25,393 nt of DNA from a virus: positions 1 to 25,393 of IMG/VR virus record IMGVR_UViG_3300030104_006381. One strand, written 5' to 3'. Each line of letters starts with the position of its first letter. Position 1 is the first letter of the stretch. Under the pieces are notes generated by a model. The model was not told where the DNA came from. It made no database searches and saw only the letters and a list, made by a program, of their open reading frames with translations. A program made the position numbers and the translations under genes. Shown here in pieces: positions 11,454-18,469 of the stretch.

Positions 11454-13017
11454 ATACAATCGCATGTCCTGTTGTTAATAAAGTTGAAGCAACAGACACG
11501 GCATTCTCAAGAGCACAGCGAGTAACTTTAGCCGGATCAATGATACCAGAGCTTGTAAGTTCTTTTATCTCATTGGTCATAAAATCATAACCTTCACCAT
11601 CATTTGAATTAACAACTTGGTTGACAATCAAGTCAGGAGAAAGCCCAGCATTTATTGCCATTTGTCTTAGAGGTTCTTGAACTGCTTCAAGTATAATGTC
11701 TCTGCCGAGTGCCTGTTCATCACTTAAATCATTGATTTCTATACACTTTGCGGCATGTATAAGAGCAGAACCACCCCCCGAAACAATACCCTCCATTTGA
11801 GCGGATCTCACCGCCTCAAGAGCATCATCAATTCGGTGTTTCTTTTCAATCATCTCGACCTCTGTAGCTGCTCCGACCCTAATAACAGCAACGCCACTAG
11901 CAAGACGAGTGATCCGTTCCTGATGACGTTCGCACTCTTTGAGCGACTCGGTATCTTTAATTTCCGCTTTAATCGTCTCAATTTGTTTGTCAATCTCATT
12001 TTGCTCTCCCTTACCGCCGATGATAGTTGTCCAGCCTTTATTAACTGAAATCTTTTTACAATTTCCAAAATGCTTTAATTGAATGTCCCTTAGTTGTAAG
12101 CCATTTTCTCTGGAAATGCAGGTTGCACCTATAGAAATACATAGATCCTTCATAATATTTCTTCGTTCTTCGCCATAGCGAGGAGCCTTCACAGCAGCGA
12201 CCTTTAGGGATCCCCGAACAGTGTTCATAATGAGTGCTGCAAGGGCTTGGTCAACAACATCATTTGCCACAAACAAAAGTGGCCGGTTTTCTCTGGCTGC
12301 AAGCTCAAGTGTTGGTAGAATTTGGTCGACGTGTTCGATCTTCTCATCTGTGACAAGAATGATAGGGTTTTCATAGCTGATTGTTCCGCTTCTCTCATCG
12401 GTTATAAATGCCGATGCAAGATACCCAGAATCAAACCTAAACCCCTCAATCAAATCAAGAGATGTATCAATTGATCGGGCTTCTTCAACGATAACAGAGC
12501 CATCTTTACCAGCACAATCAACAGCTTTTGCAATGAGAGTGCCAATGGTCGTGTCATTGTTTGCAGAAATGGTTGCAACATGTCGGATGTCTTCTTCGCT
12601 TTGGATGGGTCGGGACATTTCTTTGATGTGTTCGGTTAACACAGTTATTGTCGCATCCATGCCGCGCTTCAGTTCAATTGGAGAAACACCGGCAGTAATA
12701 TACTTTTGTGCTCGGTTGATAATACCACGGGCAAGAACCGTTGTGGTTGTTGTCCCATCGCCAGCATTATTTGCAGATTGTTCGGCGGCTTGTTTTACAA
12801 TTTGGGCCCCGACATTTTCAAAGGGATCTTCAAATTCAATAAACTTCGCGATGGTTACACCATCTTTTGTGACAACGGGAAGGTTTTGTTCTTTGCTATA
12901 AAGAATAACATTCCGGCCCTTGGGGCCAAGGGTGCTTCCGACATTATCGGCAAGCTTGTTAATTCCGTTCAACAGTTTCGCATTCAGTCCTTGACCGCTG
13001 CTATAATGCTTAGTCAT
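11446..13017 (-). CDS. groEL: GroEL-type chaperonin (Hsp60)
   Basis: 523 residues, close to the 548 of E. coli GroEL. The N-terminal region (TLGPKGRNV, 29-37), Asp52 in TKDG, the ATP-site GDGTTT (86-91) and the C-terminal VSGGG...ALEN...VASTLLTT stretch are intact. The Gly/Met-rich GGM tail is absent, ending TGHAIVSQ. It forms ring chaperonins that fold proteins with ATP; phage GroELs (for example of jumbo phages EL and OBP) can work without GroES, and no groES lies next to it here. It has its own consensus promoter (13045-13073) and GGAGGA ribosome site, suggesting strong expression. The cochaperonin requirement is unknown. Confidence 0.96.
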   Translation of the reverse strand: MTKHYSSGQGLNAKLLNGINKLADNVGSTLGPKGRNVILYSKEQNLPVVTKDGVTIAKFIEFEDPFENVGAQIVKQAAEQSANNAGDGTTTTTVLARGIINRAQKYITAGVSPIELKRGMDATITVLTEHIKEMSRPIQSEEDIRHVATISANNDTTIGTLIAKAVDCAGKDGSVIVEEARSIDTSLDLIEGFRFDSGYLASAFITDERSGTISYENPIILVTDEKIEHVDQILPTLELAARENRPLLFVANDVVDQALAALIMNTVRGSLKVAAVKAPRYGEERRNIMKDLCISIGATCISRENGLQLRDIQLKHFGNCKKISVNKGWTTIIGGKGEQNEIDKQIETIKAEIKDTESLKECERHQERITRLASGVAVIRVGAATEVEMIEKKHRIDDALEAVRSAQMEGIVSGGGSALIHAAKCIEINDLSDEQALGRDIILEAVQEPLRQMAINAGLSPDLIVNQVVNSNDGEGYDFMTNEIKELTSSGIIDPAKVTRCALENAVSVASTLLTTGHAIVSQ

Positions 13018-13044
13018 TAGTCCTCCAATTTTATAGACATATAT

Positions 13045-13073
13045 ATTATAATCACATTTAGGGTGTTTGTCAA
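13045..13073 (-). promoter_or_regulatory. Consensus sigma-70 promoter of groEL
   Basis: Minus-strand TTGACA (13068-13073), exactly 17 nt, then TATAAT (13045-13050): a full consensus match. It starts 1 nt after the upstream stop codon and lies about 27 nt from the groEL ATG. No heat-shock inverted repeat (CIRCE) was seen. Confidence 0.9.
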
Positions 13074-13074
13074 G

Positions 13075-13998
13075 TTAATCAATAACTTTTTCTACGGTAT
13101 TTTTAAGTAGGTCGGCGGTAGCTACAGCATTCTTTCCAGCGGTCGCATTATTATCAATAAAATATTTTGTCATATTATCGGATAATAATTTTAGATTTGA
13201 ATAAATCTTACCGATATTTTCATCAATTGAATCCAAAATTAGTTTGGCTGATGCTCCAAGCTTGTCTGGTGAAAGGCCCGATAGTTCTGCAATTGGGTTG
13301 TCCATTACAATATTTTTATCAATAACGAACTGGGTGTCTTTCTTTTTGGTCATGCTTTCCCAGTTGTCTGGGGTTAGGGTGACTTGGTAGATCTTAACAC
13401 TTGAAAGGTCTTCGCCTTTCATACCAACAATATAAGTAACTCCGTTTGGATCTCTCTCAAATGCTTGTTTCAAGAGGGCGATGCTACCTTTGATTTGTGT
13501 GGTGGGTTTAATTAACTTTAGACTTGCTGACTTTGAAAGGTCTTCTAAGTCTCCACCGATATTAAAGTCAACGATATTTCTGTTCCCAGATTCGACAGAA
13601 CCTTGAGCCAAGAGAGCCATGAAACTTTCAAACAAGAACCCACCACTTGATGCTCCGTAATCGTTTAGAACCGAACTAAGAACATCGAGAACAAGGATTC
13701 CCGAAAGAGCTTTATCAATCTGACCGCAAATATTAACATCACACTCGTCAATAAAGAAGCGTGTAAGGTAATCTACTTTTGCTTGGATTGAATTACCTTC
13801 GATCTTTCCAAAGATGGACATAACGAGTTCCGGTGTTTTATTTCCCGGCTTTCCCCAGTTCTCTGTGATAGCAAGTTTAGGAAATGGAATCGCTTCCATT
13901 TCTTTCTTTTTCGCGACAGGTGCTTGTTCCTGTAGTAAATTTTTTTCGCGGAGGATTTCGACGATTAGATTATCGAGTTGGCTTAGGTTCTTGTTCAT
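13075..13998 (-). CDS. Possible virion protein with nuclease-like pattern
   Basis: 307 residues. The N-terminus LSQLDNLIVEILREK resembles the short helical leader (L-x-x-I-I-x-E-x-L) often found on structural or virion-packaged proteins of large marine phages. The middle has GGFLFESF (119-126), NIVDF (141-145) and SASLKLI (157-163), an E...D...S-x-K order similar to PD-(D/E)xK nucleases with Ser in place of the second acidic residue; the same order occurs at 20706-21485. The C-terminal 100 residues look helical. A packaged nuclease or an unrelated structural protein are both possible. GGAG lies about 10 nt before the ATG. Confidence 0.7.
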   Translation of the reverse strand: MNKNLSQLDNLIVEILREKNLLQEQAPVAKKKEMEAIPFPKLAITENWGKPGNKTPELVMSIFGKIEGNSIQAKVDYLTRFFIDECDVNICGQIDKALSGILVLDVLSSVLNDYGASSGGFLFESFMALLAQGSVESGNRNIVDFNIGGDLEDLSKSASLKLIKPTTQIKGSIALLKQAFERDPNGVTYIVGMKGEDLSSVKIYQVTLTPDNWESMTKKKDTQFVIDKNIVMDNPIAELSGLSPDKLGASAKLILDSIDENIGKIYSNLKLLSDNMTKYFIDNNATAGKNAVATADLLKNTVEKVID

Positions 13999-14083
13999 TT
14001 TTTGGGGTCTCCTTATATCTATTTAGTTCAAACCAATCTGAATTTCTTCTTGTTCTAATTATTGATTTTCTTATATTTTTCAT
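13970..14083 (-). CDS. Candidate small basic protein (37 residues)
   Basis: ATG at 14081-14083 overlaps the endolysin stop as ATGA; TAA at 13970-13972 lies 26 nt inside the next gene. The product MKNIRKSIIRTRRNSDW... is strongly basic at the N-terminus and Pro/Glu/Lys-rich at the end. It fills the only sizeable gap in this stretch, but there is no good ribosome site apart from coupling (GAG in GATGAGATCAA), so it may be a chance frame. Confidence 0.4.
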   Translation of the reverse strand: MKNIRKSIIRTRRNSDWFELNRYKETPKNEQEPKPTR

Positions 14084-14976
14084 TTGATCTCATCCAATAG
14101 CTTACGAAGATCTAAACCGGCACAATCAATCTTTCGCTTTGTGAGGTGATAGTGTGAAACAAAACCCTTAAAGCTTCCTCTCACCGCCGATGTGCTTGAA
14201 ACATAACTCGTATTACCCGCTCTGTCAACAGGGCATTTCAAAGGAATTCCTGTGGCTTTGTGAACAGCTTTCATTAAAGCTTTAAGTGCTTCGATCTGAA
14301 CTGGGTAAAAACCAAGGAACGGTTTCATGGATTTACCATGAACCTTTTGTCCTTTAATAATTGGTCGTGGACCAAAGCCATTCTTCTCGTACCACTCTTG
14401 ATGCTTCAAATAATACGCATTGGAAATTTCGACTCCAATGGTCTGGGCATTATGTTTCTTTGAGCCAGCGTGCCAAGCGATATGATTCATATCCAGATGT
14501 TGCCTGATGGTCCCGTCATTGTCTATAGTGAAGTGGATACTGATCCCGCGTCGGGTCAAGACTCGGAAGCACGATTCTGAGTTCAAACAGACATCCCAGT
14601 GGCAGACGAACATATCTGGTGTTCTCTTCTCAAGTACTCTTTTAAACCCTTTCGTGTGGGCCATCCCACCATGATTGAAATGTAATGCAACCTTTGGCCA
14701 TTCGATTTCATAATAATCATTATTATAAATAATATTATTAATTCTCGGATTGTTTCTATGTTCCAACTGAACATAGCTTGATAGCTGGGACTCCCTATGT
14801 GTCCACAACCTTCTAAAAGTGGTTGGACCGACGAGCCCATCTGCTGTTAGATTGTGTTCTTTTTGGAACTCAATAACTTTATCGAGCAATTCTTCATCAA
14901 TCTCATCACATCCGAACCAATCAGGTTCCCAACCAAGCTTCACAGATGAAGCTTCATTATAAAATATCTTATCCAT
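14080..14976 (-). CDS. Endolysin: N-acetylmuramoyl-L-alanine amidase
   Basis: 298 residues. A short peptidoglycan-binding module at about 28-60 (VIEFQKEHNLTADGLVGPTTFRRLW) is followed by a zinc Amidase_2/PGRP domain. Likely zinc ligands are His126 (VCHWDV), His275 or His277 and Cys285 (SHYHLTKRKIDCAG), arranged as in T7 lysozyme. His148 (ISIHFTID) and the HIAWHAG motif (165-171) are also conserved. It cuts the bond between MurNAc and L-Ala and would act in lysis. No signal peptide is visible, so a holin or other export aid is expected. GAGG precedes the ATG. Binding domain first and catalytic domain second is common in phages of Gram-negative hosts. Confidence 0.93.
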   Translation of the reverse strand: MDKIFYNEASSVKLGWEPDWFGCDEIDEELLDKVIEFQKEHNLTADGLVGPTTFRRLWTHRESQLSSYVQLEHRNNPRINNIIYNNDYYEIEWPKVALHFNHGGMAHTKGFKRVLEKRTPDMFVCHWDVCLNSESCFRVLTRRGISIHFTIDNDGTIRQHLDMNHIAWHAGSKKHNAQTIGVEISNAYYLKHQEWYEKNGFGPRPIIKGQKVHGKSMKPFLGFYPVQIEALKALMKAVHKATGIPLKCPVDRAGNTSYVSSTSAVRGSFKGFVSHYHLTKRKIDCAGLDLRKLLDEIK

Positions 14977-14984
14977 AATATCCT

Positions 14985-15644
14985 CTAAAGTATTTCGTCA
15001 GCGATCCCATACTCAATCGCTTCTTCTGCGCTTAAATAGACATTAACCTTTCGGTCAATAAGTTTTTGTAATTGTCTCTTGGTCATGTGAGTTTCTGCGG
15101 CCATCGCATTAATATAAAGTTCCTGCATATGTTTAACTGCTTTAACTTCATTCTCAATACTATGGAGTTCTCCCATGTGTCCAGAATTAACTGAATGGAT
15201 CATAACACGACAGTGCTTTCCAATCTTTCTTTTGCCTTTTGTGCCTGATGCCAAAACCAAAGTTCCAGCAGACATAACTTTGCCAACACCAATAGTGTGG
15301 ATCTCGCACTCTCTTTTGGCTCTGGTCATAATATCGTAGATGCCGAACATTTCATCAGCAGAACCGCCATATGTGGAAATATACATGGTAATCGGATCAT
15401 AAGGGGCTTCCTTGCCACTTAATTCCGTAAGCAATAGGATCGCCATCATGAGATCGCCACCCTTTTCTTCATCAACATCTCCCATTAAACCAATTGTTCT
15501 AATTTCGCTTTGTGGACCACCAAGCAACTGTTCCAAAGCTCCCATCGGATTGGCTTCCTCCGTTCCTTCTTCTGTTACTGGCACTTCCGCTTCGACAGCT
15601 TTTTCCTTCTTTTTCTTTTTATCTTTGTCTGAACCTATAATCAT
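14985..15644 (-). CDS. clpP: ClpP-family serine protease
   Basis: 219 residues from ATG at 15642-15644 (GGAGGA 6 nt upstream, ATGA overlap with the upstream gene; the start at 15704 is not needed). The first 45 residues are charged and low in complexity (KDKKKKKEKAVEAE...), then a full ClpP fold: ISTYGGSADE, Ser125 in GKVMSAGTLVLASG, His150 in RVMIHSVNSG. The third triad position, Asp172 in E. coli, aligns with Asn201 (KVNVYLSAEEA). An Asn here is known in Listeria ClpP1. It may be a compartment protease used with host ClpX/ClpA, or a prohead protease. The tmRNA tag of this phage ends in the ClpXP degron ALAA. Confidence 0.92.
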   Translation of the reverse strand: MIIGSDKDKKKKKEKAVEAEVPVTEEGTEEANPMGALEQLLGGPQSEIRTIGLMGDVDEEKGGDLMMAILLLTELSGKEAPYDPITMYISTYGGSADEMFGIYDIMTRAKRECEIHTIGVGKVMSAGTLVLASGTKGKRKIGKHCRVMIHSVNSGHMGELHSIENEVKAVKHMQELYINAMAAETHMTKRQLQKLIDRKVNVYLSAEEAIEYGIADEIL

Positions 15645-16036
15645 TGCATGTCCTCCTTTTTCTTTTGCAACTCTGCATTGATATAATCCATGGCTGTTCC
15701 CCAATCACTAAATGGAATGAGATGATTATATTTTGGTGGTATACTATTAATAAAATTTCTTATAGTAGTATTCTTCATTGAATGGAGTTCGCGTGTGTCC
15801 ATGGCTTTCTGGAAATCTACATACTTCTCGTCTTTATCAGACATCTCCAGAGCAATGTATTTTAATTCATTTATCTCATAAACCGAATGAACATTCTTCG
15901 CGATCATGACAATAGAATCTTTAATGCAAGATTTAACAGCTAGTCCAATTGTTCCCATAGCATAAAGATAGTCCCACACTCTGAGAATTATTATTCCCGC
16001 TATCAACCCTATAAAAAATGTACTGTATTCTTCCAC
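15641..16036 (-). CDS. Membrane-anchored protein, unknown
   Basis: 131 residues with a GTG start (16034-16036) and GGAG 5 nt upstream. One N-terminal membrane span at about 6-25 (TFFIGLIAGIIILRVWDYLY), then a hydrophobic/helical stretch (GTIGLAVKSCIKDSIVMIAKNV) and a soluble charged remainder (IALEMSDKDEKYVDFQKAM, AELQKKKEDMQ). No family recognised. It is coupled to clpP by ATGA, so the two may be co-produced. It has its own consensus promoter and a leader hairpin (16046-16076). Confidence 0.75.
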   Translation of the reverse strand: MEEYSTFFIGLIAGIIILRVWDYLYAMGTIGLAVKSCIKDSIVMIAKNVHSVYEINELKYIALEMSDKDEKYVDFQKAMDTRELHSMKNTTIRNFINSIPPKYNHLIPFSDWGTAMDYINAELQKKKEDMQ

Positions 16037-16045
16037 TGTATCTCC

Positions 16046-16076
16046 AAAAAGAAAGGACGAAGATCAACCTCGTCCT
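16046..16076 (-). terminator. Hairpin with T run: terminator or attenuator
   Basis: Minus strand AGGACGA / TCGTCCT (7 bp), 9-nt loop, then TTCTTTTT and at once the GGAG site of the GTG-start gene. The predicted start of the promoter at 16080-16108 falls at the first base of the stem. It can be an intrinsic terminator for the acidic protein gene, an attenuator, or a 5'-terminal mRNA-stabilising stem. Confidence 0.7.
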
Positions 16077-16079
16077 ATC

Positions 16080-16108
16080 ATTATAACTCAAGAAACAATT
16101 CTTGTCAA
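16080..16108 (-). promoter_or_regulatory. Consensus sigma-70 promoter
   Basis: Minus-strand TTGACA (16103-16108), 17 nt, TATAAT (16080-16085): a perfect consensus match. The -35 box is 1 nt from the stop codon of the acidic protein gene. It drives the membrane protein gene, clpP and possibly the endolysin. Confidence 0.88.
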
Positions 16109-16109
16109 A

Positions 16110-16709
16110 TTATTTTCCAAGAGCTTCATTCATTTCCTTTTGAGCTTTTTTAGCTTTCAAAATTCTAGCAGCGACGCGACGAGCGACTTCTTGAACGATT
16201 TCATCTTCCGTTAATTCTTCTTTGTCTTCTTCTGTGACTGTTTCAGTTTCTTCTGTGACGGTTTCTTCTGTTGTTTCCATCATGGCTTCAGCATCTTCTT
16301 CGTCTTCAACTTCCATATCGTCAGCCAATTCATCAGCAGCTTCTTCTGCACCAGAATCACCGCGAGCAGCAAGCAACTTTTCTAAAACACCAACAAGAAC
16401 ATCAGCTTCATCAGAAGTGATTTCCATCTCAGGAGCTTCTTCACCCATCATTTCGTCTTCAGCGGCATCCATGGCCATCTCATCTTCAACAGGAGCAAGA
16501 TCTTCATCTTCTTCAGCTTCGAGTTCTTCTTCCTCGGTGACTGTTTCAGTTTCTTCCATGGGGTGGGCCATTTCTTCTTTTTCTTCATGCTCACCTTCTG
16601 GCTTGGCACCATACATTTCATTAACGGTATTGCTAACTACGTTATCTTCCATGCCAGCGAGTCCCATAAAACGACGGACGGCGGCTTCATTCAAAAGTTT
16701 CTTGCTCAT
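16110..16709 (-). CDS. Highly acidic head- or scaffold-type protein
   Basis: 199 residues. The leader MSKKLLNEAAVRRFMGLAGME resembles N-termini of virion-core proteins in large T4-like marine phages (LLNE-x2-I/V-RRFM-x-LA). The rest is extraordinarily acidic: long runs of Glu, Asp, Thr and Val (ETVTEETETVTEEDKEE), interrupted by a helix (ADVLVGVLEKLLAAR) and ending in a basic helix (VARRVAARILKAKKAQKEM). Acidic bodies with a basic end are typical of scaffold or internal core proteins. No enzyme motif. GGAG lies 10 nt before the ATG. The antisense strand is open only because Glu codons read as Ser. Confidence 0.78.
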   Translation of the reverse strand: MSKKLLNEAAVRRFMGLAGMEDNVVSNTVNEMYGAKPEGEHEEKEEMAHPMEETETVTEEEELEAEEDEDLAPVEDEMAMDAAEDEMMGEEAPEMEITSDEADVLVGVLEKLLAARGDSGAEEAADELADDMEVEDEEDAEAMMETTEETVTEETETVTEEDKEELTEDEIVQEVARRVAARILKAKKAQKEMNEALGK

Positions 16710-16774
16710 TTTAAATTATCTCCTTAAAAAGCTTTTCACAGTAAATAGGTTCTTAAAACAAAAAAAGCCAAGTT

Positions 16775-17098
16775 TTATAAATCAGGATGTTCTTCGGCAA
16801 TTAAATCAAAAATGTTTTCTAGTTCTCCATCTTTGATTCCAAATTGCCCCATCAAATCTTCTGATTTCTGTTGGTCTTTTTCTATATATTTCATCTTTCT
16901 TTTGCTCTGAACTTTATGTTCAGTTTTATATTTTTTGACATATTCCATTAGGTCTTTGTCTTGTTCAAGATAGCCGCTCACAATACAGCGAAAGAATTCT
17001 GATTGTGAGAAGCCATCATTATCTAATCTAATTCTCAATTGAGCATGTCGAATATGAGTATCGGAAAAGATAACTTTTTTATCTTTGTTCTCGGCCAT
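16775..17098 (-). CDS. Small basic protein, ribbon-helix-helix-like N-terminus
   Basis: 107 residues, starting MAENKDKKVIFSD. The stretch KKVIFSDTHIRHAQLRIRLDNDGFSQSEFFRCIVSGYLEQD (7-47) has a strand followed by two helices, as in ribbon-helix-helix DNA-binding proteins; I recall similar unnamed proteins in T4-like marine phages. The centre is very basic (KKYKTEHKVQSKRKMKYIEK) and the end acidic (ENIFDLIAEEHPDL). It lies 7 nt after the IMPDH/GMPR gene. A DNA-binding regulator is the likeliest reading, not proven. Confidence 0.75.
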   Translation of the reverse strand: MAENKDKKVIFSDTHIRHAQLRIRLDNDGFSQSEFFRCIVSGYLEQDKDLMEYVKKYKTEHKVQSKRKMKYIEKDQQKSEDLMGQFGIKDGELENIFDLIAEEHPDL

Positions 17099-17105
17099 AC
17101 TTTAA

Positions 17106-18146
17106 TTAGTACCTTGACTTGATGTGGGTACTACTTTCTGTCTGACCTGCGGCAGTTTGTTTGATAAACTTTGATTTTGATCTTAATTCACTAAGATTTA
17201 AAGCACCAGTATAAGACAAACCGCTTCTGATGCTGCCTTCGAGTCCCATAAGAATCTCAACAACAGAGCCTTTATATGGTATAGTATGGGACACCCCCTC
17301 AACCGAAGCAGTATGCCCCCTCCAGTCAATCTGGGCTTCTACGGAAGCCATGCCTCTGTAGGACTTGTATTGTCCATTCTCGCCATAAAACACTTGCCCC
17401 GGTGATTCCGATGTCCCAGCAAGCATAGAGCCAAGCATAACAAAGTCAGCACCAGCAGCGAGAGCTTTTACGATATCACCGGGTGTTTTGATGCCACCAT
17501 CGGCAATCAAAGTCGCTGACCTATCGGATCGAGAACAGTCCATAACTGATTGCAAGGTTGGAACTCCGTGTCCGGTTTGTATCCTTGTTGAACATATGGA
17601 GCCACCGCCAATACCAACACGAATGGAGTTCGCACCCCAGTCGGCCAAATCATTAAAGGCTTCCAAAGTGGCAACATTCCCAGCCATGATGTGAATGTCG
17701 TAACCCATTGTATTCCTTAATGTTTTTAGAGCATGTCGCATAAGAGCATGATGCCCATGGGCAACATCAACACATAGAATTTCACAACCAACTTCGACAA
17801 GGGCAGTTGCTCTGTCGAGATAATCCCCTGTGACACCAATTGCTGCGGCAGATGTCGCTCCGGTTCTCCTTACTCTATCACATTGTTTTTCTATTGAATC
17901 ATATCTATGGATAACACCAAGGCCGCCGGACTTATACATAGCTTTCGCCATGGTTGCTCCAGTTACTGTGTCCATCGGAGAAGATATAATAGGTAAAAAG
18001 AATTTCCTATTCATATCCAAATCAGAAGACAGATCAATTGTCTTGCGACTTAGAATCTCTGAATACTGTGGGACCAACAGAAGATCATCAAAAGTTATTG
18101 TTTCATTAATATTGTTTTTCATTGTACCATCTTTATTAATAATCAT
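17106..18146 (-). CDS. IMP dehydrogenase / GMP reductase family enzyme
   Basis: 346 residues from ATG at 18144-18146, which overlaps the upstream stop (TAATG); 18158 and 18122 are other in-frame ATGs. A TIM barrel with TFDDLLLVP near the N-terminus, the phosphate-loop/catalytic segment GIGGGSICSTRIQTG with Cys185, DGGI then TPGDIVKALAAGADFVMLGSMLAG, and a flap YRGMAS. There are no CBS domains and the length is that of GMP reductase. The C-terminal end (TAAGQTESSTH) looks more like IMPDH, while the IMPDH Arg-Tyr flap dyad (RYF) is not evident, replaced by a shorter DWRGH loop. Either way it acts on purine nucleotides. It is part of the nucleotide-pool set with dUTPase. Confidence 0.9.
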   Translation of the reverse strand: MIINKDGTMKNNINETITFDDLLLVPQYSEILSRKTIDLSSDLDMNRKFFLPIISSPMDTVTGATMAKAMYKSGGLGVIHRYDSIEKQCDRVRRTGATSAAAIGVTGDYLDRATALVEVGCEILCVDVAHGHHALMRHALKTLRNTMGYDIHIMAGNVATLEAFNDLADWGANSIRVGIGGGSICSTRIQTGHGVPTLQSVMDCSRSDRSATLIADGGIKTPGDIVKALAAGADFVMLGSMLAGTSESPGQVFYGENGQYKSYRGMASVEAQIDWRGHTASVEGVSHTIPYKGSVVEILMGLEGSIRSGLSYTGALNLSELRSKSKFIKQTAAGQTESSTHIKSRY

Positions 18147-18469
18147 TATTCTGTCCATACCTTTAGAACGACACCCTCAACATCATCGCAAACGTAGCCG
18201 TTAATCAAAGGATATTCGGCTGTCCATTCGCAATCCACACTCAAAGTGTCTCTTATTAATCTACGAGCCATTATCTCGCCATCGAAGAAATGAACCTCTC
18301 CTGTGATCCAAGTGATATTATCGCAAGTGTTTGTAAATACATGTACCCTATCAATTGGATCTGATTCAGTTTGGTTGCGGCATTGCCACTCATAAAACTC
18401 TTTTGGTAATATTGTCTCGGTCATTGTGTTCCCGCACCCAACAAGAAAAAGTAATAATAAATTTTTCAT
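18146..18469 (-). CDS. Small four-cysteine lipoprotein
   Basis: 107 residues. Signal MKNLLLLFLVGC with lipobox Cys12. The mature part has four cysteines (30, 49, 80, 94) in YEWQC, TNTC, VDC and YVC contexts, suggesting two disulfides in the periplasm, and mainly beta-like sequence. The spacing resembles that of the gene just upstream (18466-18798), suggesting diverged duplicates. GGAGGA lies just before the ATG, and ATGA overlaps the upstream stop. Function unknown; phage lipoproteins often block superinfection, which is inference here. Confidence 0.8.
   Translation of the reverse strand: MKNLLLLFLVGCGNTMTETILPKEFYEWQCRNQTESDPIDRVHVFTNTCDNITWITGEVHFFDGEIMARRLIRDTLSVDCEWTAEYPLINGYVCDDVEGVVLKVWTE

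Noticed and set aside
12533-13020. Two plus-strand frames opposite groEL
   Set aside because: Antisense of a highly conserved gene, with no start signals.
16222-16836. Long plus-strand serine-rich open frame
   Set aside because: Its serine repeats are only the antisense of Glu codons in the acidic protein; no ribosome site and wrong strand for the region.
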